Shown: one piece after another, positions 52,008-60,996 of the stretch | How positions within the stretch are numbered: the stretch's first letter is position 1 | How the letters are laid out: each line of letters begins with the position of its first letter | Source: CAYJFG01 sp051881695 | GTDB lineage: Bacteria > Bacillota > Clostridia > Oscillospirales > Acutalibacteraceae | Length of the DNA: 64,000 nt | Direction of reading: 5' to 3' | Assembly: GCA_051881695.1 (NCBI GenBank) | Contig: JBJEQJ010000020.1 | Coordinates: 62,001-126,000 of the forward strand | The notes under the pieces: model-generated | The model's input: only the letters and a program-made list of their open reading frames with translations | The model's database searches: none | What the model was told of the DNA's origin: nothing | Made by a program: the position numbers and the translations under genes

Positions 52008-52380
52008 TTGTTTGTTTTTTTCGCTGCCAAAATATTATATCAATTTGAATACTCTTTGTCAATACAAAAAATAAAATATTTATTAAAAGTCCGAAATTAC
52101 CAAGGCAATGAAAGAATGATTTTCAGGCTTATATATCACGAACCCATAAATGAAATCAAATTGAGCTGAGTCACGCAAAGCGTAACAGGGGGATTCCTTA
52201 GAATAGAGTCTGTGCTAAAAAGAATCCCTCCGACAGGCTTGCGGCAGCTGCCTCCCGTTAACCGGGGAGGCAACATTCCTTTTGTTAAAAGGTGGAGTAT
52301 GCCTACCCCCCCAAAAAAAACTTAACTTATAAAAAGAGATAACAATATAAATATAACTTATTGCGCTATAAAAATGGCTG
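52008..52380. other. Intergenic region with dispersed repeat
   Basis: No gene. Bases about 52163-52290 are an inverted copy of the repeat at 35205-35490 (CAGGGGGATTC, GTGCTAA, GAATCCCTCCGACA, GCTTGCGGCAG, GGGAGG). A poly-C/poly-A stretch (52305-52320) follows. Confidence 0.55.
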
Positions 52381-53556
52381 TTAAGCGTTAGCTTCAAGAA
52401 AACGTACAGCACAATGTGCATATGCTGCGGCGCCTATGGGACATACCTCTTCATTGAAGCGAACCTTCGGGTTGTGTGCCGAATATGCACCGCGTTCATC
52501 GCTGAAGCCGGCAGATAAATACAAAAAGGCGGAGGGAACCTTTTTCGCAAGCTTTGCAAAATCCTCAGATGCATTTGCCTGCATACCGGGGTAAGGGGTA
52601 ATTCCCGGTATGTTCATTTCCTGCATAAAGCCTGCTATCTGTTCGGTAAAGTCACGGTCGCATATAAGCGGCGGCACCTGCGAAAGCGGTGTAATTTCGG
52701 CAGACGCACCGTTCATTTCTGCTGTTTTGTGTGCAAGCTCAGAAATTCTGCGAATAAGAAGCTCTCTGGACTGATTGTCGTTAGTGCGCAGCGTACCCTC
52801 AAGCGACGCCTTATCGGGAATTATATTTGCGGCGTTTCCTCCGCTGAATTTTCCCACAGTAAGAACGCAGTTTTTTTCGGGATTGGCTTCTCTGGCAATA
52901 AGCCCCTCAAGTGCTGAGTAAATCTGCACTGCTGTGTGAATTGGGTCAACTGTCAGGTTTGGATAGGCACCGTGACCGCCCTTGCCATAAACAGTAATTC
53001 TGAAGCCGTCTACGGAAGACATCATCACGCCGCCGGCATTATACATAAAAAGACCTATGGGCATTTTGCCGGGAGCAACATGGAACGCAAGCGCGGCGTC
53101 CACATTGGGGTTTTCCAGTATTCCGTTTTCAATCATATTGTCACTGCCCTCAAAGGTTTCCTCCGCAGGCTGAAACATAAGCTTAACCTTTCCGTTCAGC
53201 TTAGCTTCATTCTCCTTAAGCATTTTTGCCGCAGTTAACAGCATAGCTGTGTGAAAGTCGTGCCCGCACGTATGCGCCTGCCTTCCGGTGGGACAGGCAA
53301 AGGACTCGCCGCTTTCCTCAGGCATAGGCAAAGCGTCCATATCTGCACGAAGAAGCAAGGTTTTTTCTCCTTTACCGAGTACAGCTGTTACCCCATATCC
53401 GCATTGCATCGCCTCAAGGCCGTATTCTATAAGCTTATTGGTTACATACTCTCTTGCTTTCGGCATATCAAGCCCTACCTCTGCGTTTTGATGCAGGTAA
53501 CGGCGGTGTGCGATTGTTTCTTTTTTTAGCTCCAGCGCTCTTTTGTAAAAATCCAT
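52381..53556 (-). CDS. M20-family amidohydrolase (N-acyl-amino acid/hippurate hydrolase type)
   Basis: A 391-residue metallohydrolase. The first metal motif is LLLRADMDALPMPEESG near 67-83, the second is HTCGHDFHTAMLLTAA near 98-113, then PAEETFEGSDNMIENG near 133-148 with the catalytic Glu, and a closing ASEDFA near 345. A dimerisation domain lies at about 180-295 (VYGKGGHGAYPNLTVDPI). The family removes acyl groups from amino acids (aminoacylase, hippurate hydrolase, acetyl-diaminopimelate deacetylase); the precise substrate is open. It is a single gene with AGGAGG-type site upstream. Confidence 0.9.
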   Translation of the reverse strand: MDFYKRALELKKETIAHRRYLHQNAEVGLDMPKAREYVTNKLIEYGLEAMQCGYGVTAVLGKGEKTLLLRADMDALPMPEESGESFACPTGRQAHTCGHDFHTAMLLTAAKMLKENEAKLNGKVKLMFQPAEETFEGSDNMIENGILENPNVDAALAFHVAPGKMPIGLFMYNAGGVMMSSVDGFRITVYGKGGHGAYPNLTVDPIHTAVQIYSALEGLIAREANPEKNCVLTVGKFSGGNAANIIPDKASLEGTLRTNDNQSRELLIRRISELAHKTAEMNGASAEITPLSQVPPLICDRDFTEQIAGFMQEMNIPGITPYPGMQANASEDFAKLAKKVPSAFLYLSAGFSDERGAYSAHNPKVRFNEEVCPIGAAAYAHCAVRFLEANA

Positions 53557-53721
53557 AGCTTTTCCTCCTTTTTATATTCTGTGCGGAAGTTGTTGCGGAT
53601 ATCCGATAATTTCACCTTGACAGTATGTCAAATGAAGAATATGATAATTGTATCACTGTGACAATAAATAATCAAATCAATAGTGAAGACAGCTGCGTAA
53701 GATGATATGATTGCAACAAAT

Positions 53722-53901
53722 CTAAGGAAACACTGATTAAACCGTTTGTGCATATTGCGCCGTCAGATTTTTCGTCAGGTTGTACAAATAAACCGCAGTA
53801 ATGCTGACGCATTACGAGGTTTTTTGGGGCAAGCAGGCAGAAAATATGCAAGCAAGATGTGCAAACAGCTTTTTGGCATGATTTATTCAGTGGTTCCCTA
53901 A
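53722..53901 (-). repeat. Inverted-repeat element, copy 5 (reversed)
   Basis: 180 bp in the opposite orientation to copies 1-4, with ends CTAAGGAAACACTGATTAAA and ..ATTTATTCAGTGGTTCCCTAA. The inner hairpin is kept (GTAATGC-TGAC-GCATTAC). Confidence 0.85.
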
Positions 53902-53950
53902 TAAAGTATCTTACGTAAAATTATTACAGCTTATAATGTGGAGTGATACT

Positions 53951-54961
53951 ATGCCGCTGGAAATAATAAGAAATGATATAACTAAAATTACAGTTGACGC
54001 CATTGTAAATGCCGCAAATAACTCGCTGCTTGGCGGAGGCGGAGTAGACGGATGTATTCACCGTGCCGCAGGAAAGGGCTTGCTTGAGGAATGTAAAACT
54101 CTCGGCGGGTGTGAAACAGGTAATGCAAAAATAACCGGGGCATATAATCTGCCTTGTAAATATGTCATACATACCGTAGGCCCTATATGGAAGGACGGCA
54201 AGCACAACGAGAAAGCCTTGCTCGAATCCTGCTATCGCACATCGCTTGCGCTTGCCAAAAAGTATAAATGCGAAACGATTGCCTTTCCGCTTATATCCTC
54301 AGGTGTATACGGCTATCCAAAGGATAAGGCGCTTAAGGTAGCAGTTGATATAATAAGCGATTTCCTGCTTGAAAATGAGATGAAGGTCTATATCGTCATA
54401 TTTGACAGGGCGGCATATAAAATCAGCGAAAAGCTGTTTTCGGATATTGCACAGTACATAGACGATAATTATGTAGAAGCACATACAGATTATTTCTTTA
54501 CAAGCAGAAGAATAAGTCAGTTCCCGGCGCATAGCCTGAGGGGGATTTTTGCAGAAAAATGTGATATGGACGCCGCTGTACCGGGCATTGATGATGATCT
54601 TGATAAGAAGCTGAAAGAAATTGACGAAAGCTTTTCGCAGATGCTGCTTCGCAAAATTGATGAAAAAGGAATGACTGACGCCGAATGTTATAAGAAAGCG
54701 AATATTGACCGCAAGCTGTTCTCGAAAATAAGAAGTGATGTGCATTACAGACCGAGCAAGCTTACTGCTATTGCTTTTGCAATATCGCTGGAGCTGTCTT
54801 TAGATGAAACAGAGGATATGCTGAGAAAGTCAGGCTTTGCGCTGTCACACAGCAATAAGTTTGATATTATCATAGAATACTTCATATCAAAAGGCAATTA
54901 CAACATTAACGAAATTAACGAGGCTTTGTTTGCCTTTGACCAGAGCTTGCTGGGGGCGTAA
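53951..54961 (+). CDS. Macro-domain protein with C-terminal helical domain
   Basis: A 336-residue protein. Residues 1-165 are an Appr-1''-p/macro domain: DAIVNAANNSLLGGGGVDGCIHRAAG is the ADP-ribose site, TGNAKITGAYNLPCKYVIHTVGP follows, and ISSGVYGYPKDKAL is the phosphate loop. Such domains bind or hydrolyse ADP-ribose from proteins, nucleic acids or O-acetyl-ADP-ribose. Residues about 220-336 form a helical module (SKIRSDVHYRPSKLTAIAFA, LDETEDMLRKSGFALSHSNKFD, INEALFAFDQSLLG) that looks like an XRE-type HTH followed by more helices. I recall it joined to varied signalling domains in Firmicutes. A VWA gene follows after a terminator. Confidence 0.85.
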   Translation: MPLEIIRNDITKITVDAIVNAANNSLLGGGGVDGCIHRAAGKGLLEECKTLGGCETGNAKITGAYNLPCKYVIHTVGPIWKDGKHNEKALLESCYRTSLALAKKYKCETIAFPLISSGVYGYPKDKALKVAVDIISDFLLENEMKVYIVIFDRAAYKISEKLFSDIAQYIDDNYVEAHTDYFFTSRRISQFPAHSLRGIFAEKCDMDAAVPGIDDDLDKKLKEIDESFSQMLLRKIDEKGMTDAECYKKANIDRKLFSKIRSDVHYRPSKLTAIAFAISLELSLDETEDMLRKSGFALSHSNKFDIIIEYFISKGNYNINEINEALFAFDQSLLGA

Positions 54962-55009
54962 TATTTGTCGCTTGCTATGCGACCACAATAAACAGAATAG
55001 CCGCTATAA

Positions 55010-55048
55010 TGTGACTGTAAGGTTTAATCCATACAATCACATTTTTTT
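55010..55048 (+). terminator. Terminator between the macro and VWA genes
   Basis: TGTGACTGTA / TACAATCACA with a seven-T run, directly before the GGAGG of the VWA gene. It could end the macro transcript or act as an attenuator for the VWA gene, since a TATAAT occurs at its left foot (55005-55010). Confidence 0.7.
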
Positions 55049-55060
55049 GGAGGAAGTAAA

Positions 55061-55720
55061 ATGAAAAACAACATTACCGAACTGATTTTTATTCTGGACA
55101 GAAGCGGGTCAATGGCAGGACTTGAGAGCGACACTATAGGCGGATTTAATTCTATGATTGATAAGCAGAAGAAGCAAGACGGAGGATGCTACGTTTCCAC
55201 TATTCTGTTTGACGGAGAAAGCGAGGTTTTGCACGACAGAGTACAGCTGTCAGCTGTTAAGAAGCTAACGGATAAAGATTATACTGCCGGAGGCTGTACT
55301 GCGCTTATTGACGCTATTGGCGGAGCAATTCACCATATTTGTAATATCCACAAGTATGCAAGGCCGGAGGATGTGCCCGGCCGTACTGTGTTTATAATCA
55401 CAACTGACGGGCAGGAAAATGCAAGCCATAAGTACAGCAGTGCTCAGGTTAAGAAAATGATTGAAGAGAAGAAAGAAAAATGCGGCTGGGAATTTCTGTT
55501 TATAGGTGCAAATATTGATGCGGTAGAAACGGCGTCTCATCTGGGCATTGACAAGGACAGAGCAGTAAATTATAACGCAGACAGTATAGGCACGCATATT
55601 TTATATGAATCTGTTGCTGAGGCTGTTTGCAATGTGCGTGCATCAAAACCGCTTCAAAGTAACTGGAGCGACAGGATAAATGATGATTACAATCGCCGCG
55701 GCAAAAAGAACAGGAAATAG
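55061..55720 (+). CDS. von Willebrand factor A domain protein
   Basis: A 219-residue, single-domain VWA protein. The metal-ion (MIDAS) site is FILDRSGSMAG near 11-21, with later Thr in GGCTALIDAI and Asp in ITTDGQENAS. There is no signal peptide or membrane helix, so it acts in the cytoplasm. Stand-alone VWA proteins scaffold partner proteins, often with AAA+ ATPases, tellurite-type or ADP-ribosylation systems. Its nearest neighbour is the macro-domain protein. The basic C-terminal tail (RRGKKNRK) may bind nucleic acid or a partner. Confidence 0.87.
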   Translation: MKNNITELIFILDRSGSMAGLESDTIGGFNSMIDKQKKQDGGCYVSTILFDGESEVLHDRVQLSAVKKLTDKDYTAGGCTALIDAIGGAIHHICNIHKYARPEDVPGRTVFIITTDGQENASHKYSSAQVKKMIEEKKEKCGWEFLFIGANIDAVETASHLGIDKDRAVNYNADSIGTHILYESVAEAVCNVRASKPLQSNWSDRINDDYNRRGKKNRK

Positions 55721-55797
55721 ACTCAGCGGAAGATGTGCAGCTTTGAAGTTGTATCAGAAGCGAAAAAACATCAAAAGAAAATGATAATGATAAGGAA

Positions 55798-55833
55798 AAA
55801 CGCCTTGAAAGCTTTATGCTTTCAAGGCGTTTT
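55798..55833. terminator. Terminator of tRNA-Ser / VWA gene
   Basis: A perfect 15-bp stem, AAACGCCTTGAAAGC / GCTTTCAAGGCGTTT, with a TTTAT loop. It lies between the VWA gene and the tRNA and can serve both strands. Confidence 0.85.
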
Positions 55834-55926
55834 GGCGGAGATGGAGAGATTTGAACTCTCGCGCCGGGGAATTCCCGGCCTACCGCATTTCGAGTGCGGA
55901 CCCTTCAGCCACTTGGGTACATCTCC
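55833..55926 (-). tRNA. tRNA-Ser (anticodon CGA)
   Basis: Acceptor GGAGATG/CATCTCC, anticodon stem CCGCA/TGCGG with loop CTCGAAA (anticodon CGA, reading UCG), a long variable arm (GGCCGGGAATTCCCCGGC) as in class II tRNAs, T-arm, discriminator G and encoded CCA. Confidence 0.95.
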
Positions 55927-56226
55927 GTATAATTCTAAATAATGTTTATTCCGGTAAAAAGAAAGCTTAGCACAGAAAATGAAGGTCAGACGGAATAAAC
56001 AGCTAAGGTTTATTTTACATATTTTAAGGGCAAAAGTCAAGCTTTTGAAAGAATTGATAAGCATATACCGTAGAACCGATAAAATATCTGCCAAAACAGA
56101 ATGACCTCTTATGCTTTTGTACCCTTGTCTTTTTTTGATTTACATAGTATAATTTTTACAATAGTTTTTATAGATAAGGCTTTTTATCGGACGTGCTTTT
56201 CGTTTGTGAATATGGAGGAAGAATAA
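55927..56226. other. Intergenic region between tRNA-Ser and the membrane protein gene
   Basis: No gene is seen. The region is AT-rich and should contain the tRNA promoter on the minus strand and that of the next gene on the plus strand. I find no clear repeat. Confidence 0.35.
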
Positions 56227-57780
56227 ATGCATATTAAAAGAGTAACTAAGATGATATCAGCGTTTGCGCTTGCCGCCTGCATGGCTTTAGGCTGTATAAG
56301 TGCAGGTGCTGTCGGTGTAAAATACACATTGCCGCAAATTAATGCTTCTATCAATTTGCCGGGTAATTTGATGACAGTAACAAGAGAGAGCAAAAGCACA
56401 GATACTGTGTTTGAAAAAATGAGCACTACATACAAGGACGTTATGAACGATATGACGCAAAGCCATATCTATCTTATTGCCCAGCCGGAGGATTTATCCT
56501 ACAAGCTTTGCGTATATATGGAGGAAACGCCGCAAAGCAAGGAGGATTATAATATAAAGCTTTTGTCAGATGGCAGGATATCTTCCCTTATGGAAGAGAT
56601 GAAAAGCGAATATAAAACAGAGCTTGTATCTACAACGGAAACCAACCAGGCGTTGTTTTTTGTCTGCAAGGCTGTCAAGACAGCTGACGGACAGTATGTA
56701 AAAAATGTTGTTCAACAGGAACAGACGCTGCCCTCATCTGCTGAAAATGCTACCGAGGACAGCACACAGGCAGCTTCTTCGACAGGAACTGCCGAAACGA
56801 CCGTAAAAAAGACGGTTAAGGATAATAATACATATCTGCTTGTGGCTGAAACCTTTGTAAACGGAGAGAAAATAAAAATGACTCTGGCATCACAGGGAGA
56901 TGAAGTAAGCGTTGATGAAGCAGGCGTTTTCAACAGTGCGTTAGAATCTGTTTTGTTTACAGATATATCAAAGCAGCCGCTTGATATTGACGTTGCGGGT
57001 ATTGTGCTTAAGGTTTTTATATGCATAGTTATACTTGCCGGTTTATTCTGGCTTATAATATACTTTAAAGCTAAAAGGAGTAACAGGCTTGAAAGCCGCA
57101 GCACAGCCGGTGCTGAAAAGGGAGGCAGAAAATCTGTACTGGACGATTTTTACGAGGAGCTTGAGCAGGACGGGCTTCTTGACGACAAAGCTGAAGCAAA
57201 AGAGAATGTAGACCGGATGGAGCCTGAAAGTGATAACGTATTTAAGAATAAGCCGGTGAGAATTGAACTTGAAATACCTAAAGAGAAAATAACGCCTGCC
57301 CAAAGAGAGAGGGAGAAAATGGAGGAGGAGAAAGACAGCGTTGAGCTTTCAAGAAGCAACAACGAGGATTACGATGAGGAAGTCGACGAAGCTGTTGAAC
57401 GCAGCAGTAAGGTCAGGATTTTTGTCGGCGGAGGGAAATCGAGAATAAAGAATTCCGTGTCTGCAGTAGGAATGAGAATCTCTTATAAGGACGAGCAGAG
57501 CAATCAGGTTAAAAGGGCGGTTCAGATTGACGAGGATTTTGAAAAGGAATTCAGAGAGAAAATGAATAACAGCCAAAAGGAAGAAACCATCGCAAAGAAA
57601 TTACAGAAGAATACAGCTACGGAAGATATAATAAACGCTGATGATGCAAAATTAAATGAACAGGACGGCACTGATTCTATGGAAAAAACCACAGGCAGAA
57701 AAAGTGCTTCAGAACGATTTAAGGACGACGAGGTGCTGTCAAGCTTTGAAAATGACAGCTATTGGGATAAGTACAGATAA
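56227..57780 (+). CDS. Membrane-anchored protein with long charged cytoplasmic tail
   Basis: A 517-residue protein. The N-terminal signal (MISAFALAACMALGCISAGAV) is followed by an outer domain of about 225 residues with a Ser/Thr/Ala linker. One membrane helix lies at about 258-282 (VAGIVLKVFICIVILAGLFWLII), and then a 230-residue cytoplasmic tail rich in Glu, Lys, Asp and Arg, with little hydrophobic content. No family is recognised. GGAGG lies eight bases before the ATG. It is followed 33 bases later by pyrC, though probably not tied to it by function. Confidence 0.7.
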   Translation: MHIKRVTKMISAFALAACMALGCISAGAVGVKYTLPQINASINLPGNLMTVTRESKSTDTVFEKMSTTYKDVMNDMTQSHIYLIAQPEDLSYKLCVYMEETPQSKEDYNIKLLSDGRISSLMEEMKSEYKTELVSTTETNQALFFVCKAVKTADGQYVKNVVQQEQTLPSSAENATEDSTQAASSTGTAETTVKKTVKDNNTYLLVAETFVNGEKIKMTLASQGDEVSVDEAGVFNSALESVLFTDISKQPLDIDVAGIVLKVFICIVILAGLFWLIIYFKAKRSNRLESRSTAGAEKGGRKSVLDDFYEELEQDGLLDDKAEAKENVDRMEPESDNVFKNKPVRIELEIPKEKITPAQREREKMEEEKDSVELSRSNNEDYDEEVDEAVERSSKVRIFVGGGKSRIKNSVSAVGMRISYKDEQSNQVKRAVQIDEDFEKEFREKMNNSQKEETIAKKLQKNTATEDIINADDAKLNEQDGTDSMEKTTGRKSASERFKDDEVLSSFENDSYWDKYR

Positions 57781-57828
57781 ATCTTTGGAAAAGAATATAT
57801 TTTTTGAAGGGAGTTGCTTGCTGTAAAT

Positions 57829-59103
57829 ATGTCAAGCTTGCTTATAAAAAATGCCAGAGTTGTTGACTTTGCGGAAGACCGTGATGAAACTGCGAATATT
57901 CTCATTGAAAACGGCATAATTGTAAAAATCACTAAGGAAAGCTTAAATGCAGACAGAGTAATATATGCAGACGGCTTTGCTGCTTTGCCGGGATTTGTAG
58001 ATATGCACGTTCACCTGCGCGATCCCGGTCAGACACAGAAGGAGGACATTATAACAGGCTGTAATGCCGCAGCGGCAGGCGGAGTAACGAGCTTGCTTGC
58101 AATGCCGAACACCTTGCCGACAACCGATAACGCAGAAACAGTTAAGTATATTCTTGACAAGGCAAGGGGCGCAAACGCCAATGTATATGTTGCGGCGGCA
58201 ATAAGCAAGGGGCTTAAAAGTGAGGAGATAACAGACATTGAGGCGCTAAAAGAAGCAGGAGCTGTCTCACTTACCGATGACGGCAGACCTGTTGAAAATA
58301 CTAAGATTATGGCGCAGGCGATGAGGCTTGCACAGAAGCTTAAAATGTCTGTAACGGCGCACTGTGAGGATTTGTACCTTGCTAAAGGCGGCATAATTAA
58401 TGATGGAGAGGTATCGGAAAGCCTTGGCGTGCAGGGAATACCGCCTGCCGCTGAAAACACCGGAACGGCAAGAGAAATTTCGCTTGCTCATTCATACGGC
58501 GTGCCTGTTCACATATGCCATGTAAGTACAAAGGAAGCCGTACAAATGATAAGGGCGGCGAAGTCTGTGGGAGTTAAAGTTACGGCAGAAACTGCTCCGC
58601 ATTATTTTACTCTTACAGAAAAAGAACTTTTAAAAAGAGACGCAGATTACAGGATGAATCCTCCGCTTAGAACGGAGCAGGACAGACTTGCAATAATAGA
58701 AGGCTTAAAGGACGGAACACTTGACGCTATAGCTACAGACCACGCACCGCACACAGTAGAGGAGAAGTCTGATTTTACAACTGCACCAAACGGCTCTGTG
58801 GGAATGGAAACATCCTTCAGCGCAGCATATACAATGCTTGTTAAAAGCGGAGAGATGTCTCTTTTGCAGCTTGTGGAAAAAATGGCGTATAATCCTGCAA
58901 AAATACTCGGTATAAACGCAGGAACGCTTAAAGAGGGTGCGCCTGCCGATATTGCGCTTGTCAATTTAAGCAGGGAATATACTGTAGATGAAAATAAGCT
59001 TCACGGCAAATCAAAAAACACTCCGTTTAAGGGTATGCGCCTTTGCGGAAAGGTTGAAATGACTATACTCGGCGGCAGAGTGGTTTACGGTGATAATAAA
59101 TAA
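57829..59103 (+). CDS. pyrC: Dihydroorotase, class I
   Basis: A 424-residue zinc amidohydrolase of pyrimidine synthesis that closes N-carbamoyl-aspartate to dihydroorotate. The metal motif is DMHVHLRDPGQTQKEDI. GVTSLLAMPNTLPTTDN follows near 85-101. His ligands are in TAHCEDLYL and VHICHVSTKEA, and the catalytic Asp is in AIATDHAPHT. All class I signatures are present. ATG 57829 lies 15 bases after AAGGGAG, a rather long gap; a TTG right at that site is less likely. pyrF follows 54 bases later, so pyrC-pyrF form an operon. Confidence 0.94.
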   Translation: MSSLLIKNARVVDFAEDRDETANILIENGIIVKITKESLNADRVIYADGFAALPGFVDMHVHLRDPGQTQKEDIITGCNAAAAGGVTSLLAMPNTLPTTDNAETVKYILDKARGANANVYVAAAISKGLKSEEITDIEALKEAGAVSLTDDGRPVENTKIMAQAMRLAQKLKMSVTAHCEDLYLAKGGIINDGEVSESLGVQGIPPAAENTGTAREISLAHSYGVPVHICHVSTKEAVQMIRAAKSVGVKVTAETAPHYFTLTEKELLKRDADYRMNPPLRTEQDRLAIIEGLKDGTLDAIATDHAPHTVEEKSDFTTAPNGSVGMETSFSAAYTMLVKSGEMSLLQLVEKMAYNPAKILGINAGTLKEGAPADIALVNLSREYTVDENKLHGKSKNTPFKGMRLCGKVEMTILGGRVVYGDNK

Positions 59104-59157
59104 ACGCTGAAATATAAATCAAAACTGAAATTAAAATAAAAATACGGAGGAATTTTT

Positions 59158-60090
59158 ATGTCATTGGACAGACTTATCGAGGCGATTGTAGAAAAGCAAA
59201 ATCCGACTGTTGCAGGGCTTGACCCCAAGATGGATTATATTCCGGGTTATATTAAGGAGCAGGCTTTTTCACAGTACGGCAAAACACTGGAGGGTGCGGC
59301 AGAAGCGTTGTGGATTTATAACAAAGGTCTTATTGACGCATTATGCGACATAGTGCCTGCCGTAAAGCCGCAGGCGGCATATTACGAGATGTACGGCTGG
59401 CAGGGCGTAAGAGCTTTGGCAAAAACTATTGCATATGCAAAGCAAAAGGGAATGTTTGTTATAACGGATGGAAAGCGCAACGACATAGGCACTACTATGG
59501 AGGCATATGCCGCAGCTCACCTTGGAACCACACTGGTTGAGGGCGAAGAGCTTGAAGCATTTGGCGCAGACGCATTAACGGTGAACGGATATTTAGGTTC
59601 AGACGGTATTATGCCGCTGGCGGATATTTGCAGTAAAAGAGATAAGGGTATGTTTGTTTTGGTAAAGACATCTAACCCCAGCTCCGGTGAGCTTCAGAAT
59701 TTGGAGCTTGACGGCGGCGGAAGCATTTATCTTCATATGGGTAAAATGTGTGAAAAGTGGGGAGAAAGCCTGCCGGGAAAGTACGGCTACAGCGGTGTAG
59801 GCGCAGTAGTAGGCGCAACCTATCCAAAACAGCTTACGGAGCTTAGAGCAGAGCTTAAAAGCACATTCTTCCTTGTTCCCGGCTATGGCGCACAGGGCGG
59901 CACAGCAGACGATATTGCAGGAGCCTTCGACAAAAACGGCTTAGGCGCAGTTGTAAATTCTTCAAGAGGTATTATGTGCGCTTGGAAGAAGGAGAACTGT
60001 AACGAGCAGGACTACGCTGCCGCAGCATACAGAGAAGCGCAGAAGATGAAAAAGCTTTTAACAGACGTAACAGGTGAAATAAAGCTTTAA
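59158..60090 (+). CDS. pyrF: Orotidine-5'-phosphate decarboxylase, type 2
   Basis: A 310-residue enzyme for the last step of UMP synthesis. The type 2 family signatures are AGLDPKMDYIP near 19-29, VKPQAAYYEMYGWQG near 65-80, the catalytic FVITDGKRNDIGTTMEAYA near 100-118 (most relatives have KRGDI; here KRNDI), and PGYGAQGG near 240 for the phosphate site. At 310 residues it matches the longer type 2 form and not the 230-residue type 1. CGGAGG precedes the ATG. A strong terminator follows. Confidence 0.94.
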   Translation: MSLDRLIEAIVEKQNPTVAGLDPKMDYIPGYIKEQAFSQYGKTLEGAAEALWIYNKGLIDALCDIVPAVKPQAAYYEMYGWQGVRALAKTIAYAKQKGMFVITDGKRNDIGTTMEAYAAAHLGTTLVEGEELEAFGADALTVNGYLGSDGIMPLADICSKRDKGMFVLVKTSNPSSGELQNLELDGGGSIYLHMGKMCEKWGESLPGKYGYSGVGAVVGATYPKQLTELRAELKSTFFLVPGYGAQGGTADDIAGAFDKNGLGAVVNSSRGIMCAWKKENCNEQDYAAAAYREAQKMKKLLTDVTGEIKL

Positions 60091-60121
60091 TGTGCGTTTA
60101 ATATTGAGGTTAGTAAATATT

Positions 60122-60163
60122 ATAACGGCTCGCTGCAGTATTGATAATGCGGCGAGCCGTTAT
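60122..60163 (+). terminator. Terminator of pyrC-pyrF
   Basis: ATAACGGCTCGC pairs with GCGAGCCGTTAT; a 12-bp stem followed by TC-rich sequence. It is symmetrical enough to serve the convergent phosphoesterase gene too. Confidence 0.75.
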
Positions 60164-60188
60164 TCTTAGTGTGCGTATACAAATTATT

Positions 60189-60653
60189 TTACAGCTTTAC
60201 AAGGTTCATTATAACTCCGGATTGTTGAATGTCTATAATCCCGTAGGAGCCGTCATAGCCGTGAAGACTGCCGGGGTTCATTACATAAAGTCCGTCGTCA
60301 TAGTCTGTAAAGGCTAAATGAGTATGACCGAAAAGCAGAATATCGGCTTTTTCTTCTCTGGCGGCGGTGTATGCGGTGTAATAACCCATTTTTACGTTAT
60401 ATATGTGTCCGTGGGTAGCAAGAATCTTTTTGCCCTCAAGCGTTATTATTTCCTTTTTAGGCAGCTCGCTGCAAAAGTCGCAGTTGCCGCGTACCCTTAT
60501 AAGCATTTTATCGGGAAAGTCCCGCTTTATTTGGTCGGTATCGTCCTTGCCGTCGCCCAGATGTATTATAACCTCGGCTGTCGGCTGGGCAAGTACCGCC
60601 TTTCTTAAAGAAAAGTAATCTCCGTGAGTGTCGGAGGTAACTAAAATTCTCAT
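60189..60653 (-). CDS. YfcE/MJ0936-type metallophosphoesterase
   Basis: A 154-residue calcineurin-like phosphoesterase. The metal motifs appear in order: TSDTHGDY near 6-13, HLGDGKDD near 36-43, RVRGNCDF near 60-67, LATHGHIYNV, and LLFGHTHLAF. This small single-domain form hydrolyses phosphodiesters, but natural substrates are not settled. ATG 60653 with GGAG seven bases upstream is preferred over an in-frame start 45 bases earlier. It is a single gene, convergent to pyrF. Confidence 0.9.
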   Translation of the reverse strand: MRILVTSDTHGDYFSLRKAVLAQPTAEVIIHLGDGKDDTDQIKRDFPDKMLIRVRGNCDFCSELPKKEIITLEGKKILATHGHIYNVKMGYYTAYTAAREEKADILLFGHTHLAFTDYDDGLYVMNPGSLHGYDGSYGIIDIQQSGVIMNLVKL

Positions 60654-60739
60654 AACATCACTCCTTATAAAGTTGTATATTTTTTTCGGCTTCGGCATAT
60701 TATGTGCTGTAGTCTTATTTTTATTTAGGGGGTTATTAA

Positions 60740-60994
60740 GTGGGGCAATTTGAAAGTAAAGATAATTTTGACAATATTATAAACGCTGCGTCGAAAAAGC
60801 TGGGAGCAGACAGAAGTGTGCTGGAAAACGCAGCAAAAAGCGGAGATGTGCAGAGTCTGCTGGGGAAGATGAGCAATGAACAAAAGCAGAAGCTTCAAAG
60901 TGTATTAAGCGACAAGGAAAAAACGGAGAAAATCTTGAATTCTCCGCAGGCTCAGGCGATTATTAAAAAGCTTATGAGAAGTAACGGCAACTAG
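60740..60994 (+). CDS. Small uncharacterised helical protein
   Basis: An 84-residue protein that starts at GTG with GGGGG ahead of it. It is all helix by composition, with NEQKQKLQSVLSDKEKTEKIL and SPQAQAIIKKLM as repeated-looking helices. It has no Cys and no signal. The next gene has a similar LSDPQAM segment, so the two may be related. I recall such small-protein sets in sporulating Clostridia but know of no tested function. Confidence 0.65.
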   Translation: MGQFESKDNFDNIINAASKKLGADRSVLENAAKSGDVQSLLGKMSNEQKQKLQSVLSDKEKTEKILNSPQAQAIIKKLMRSNGN

Positions 60995-60996
60995 CA

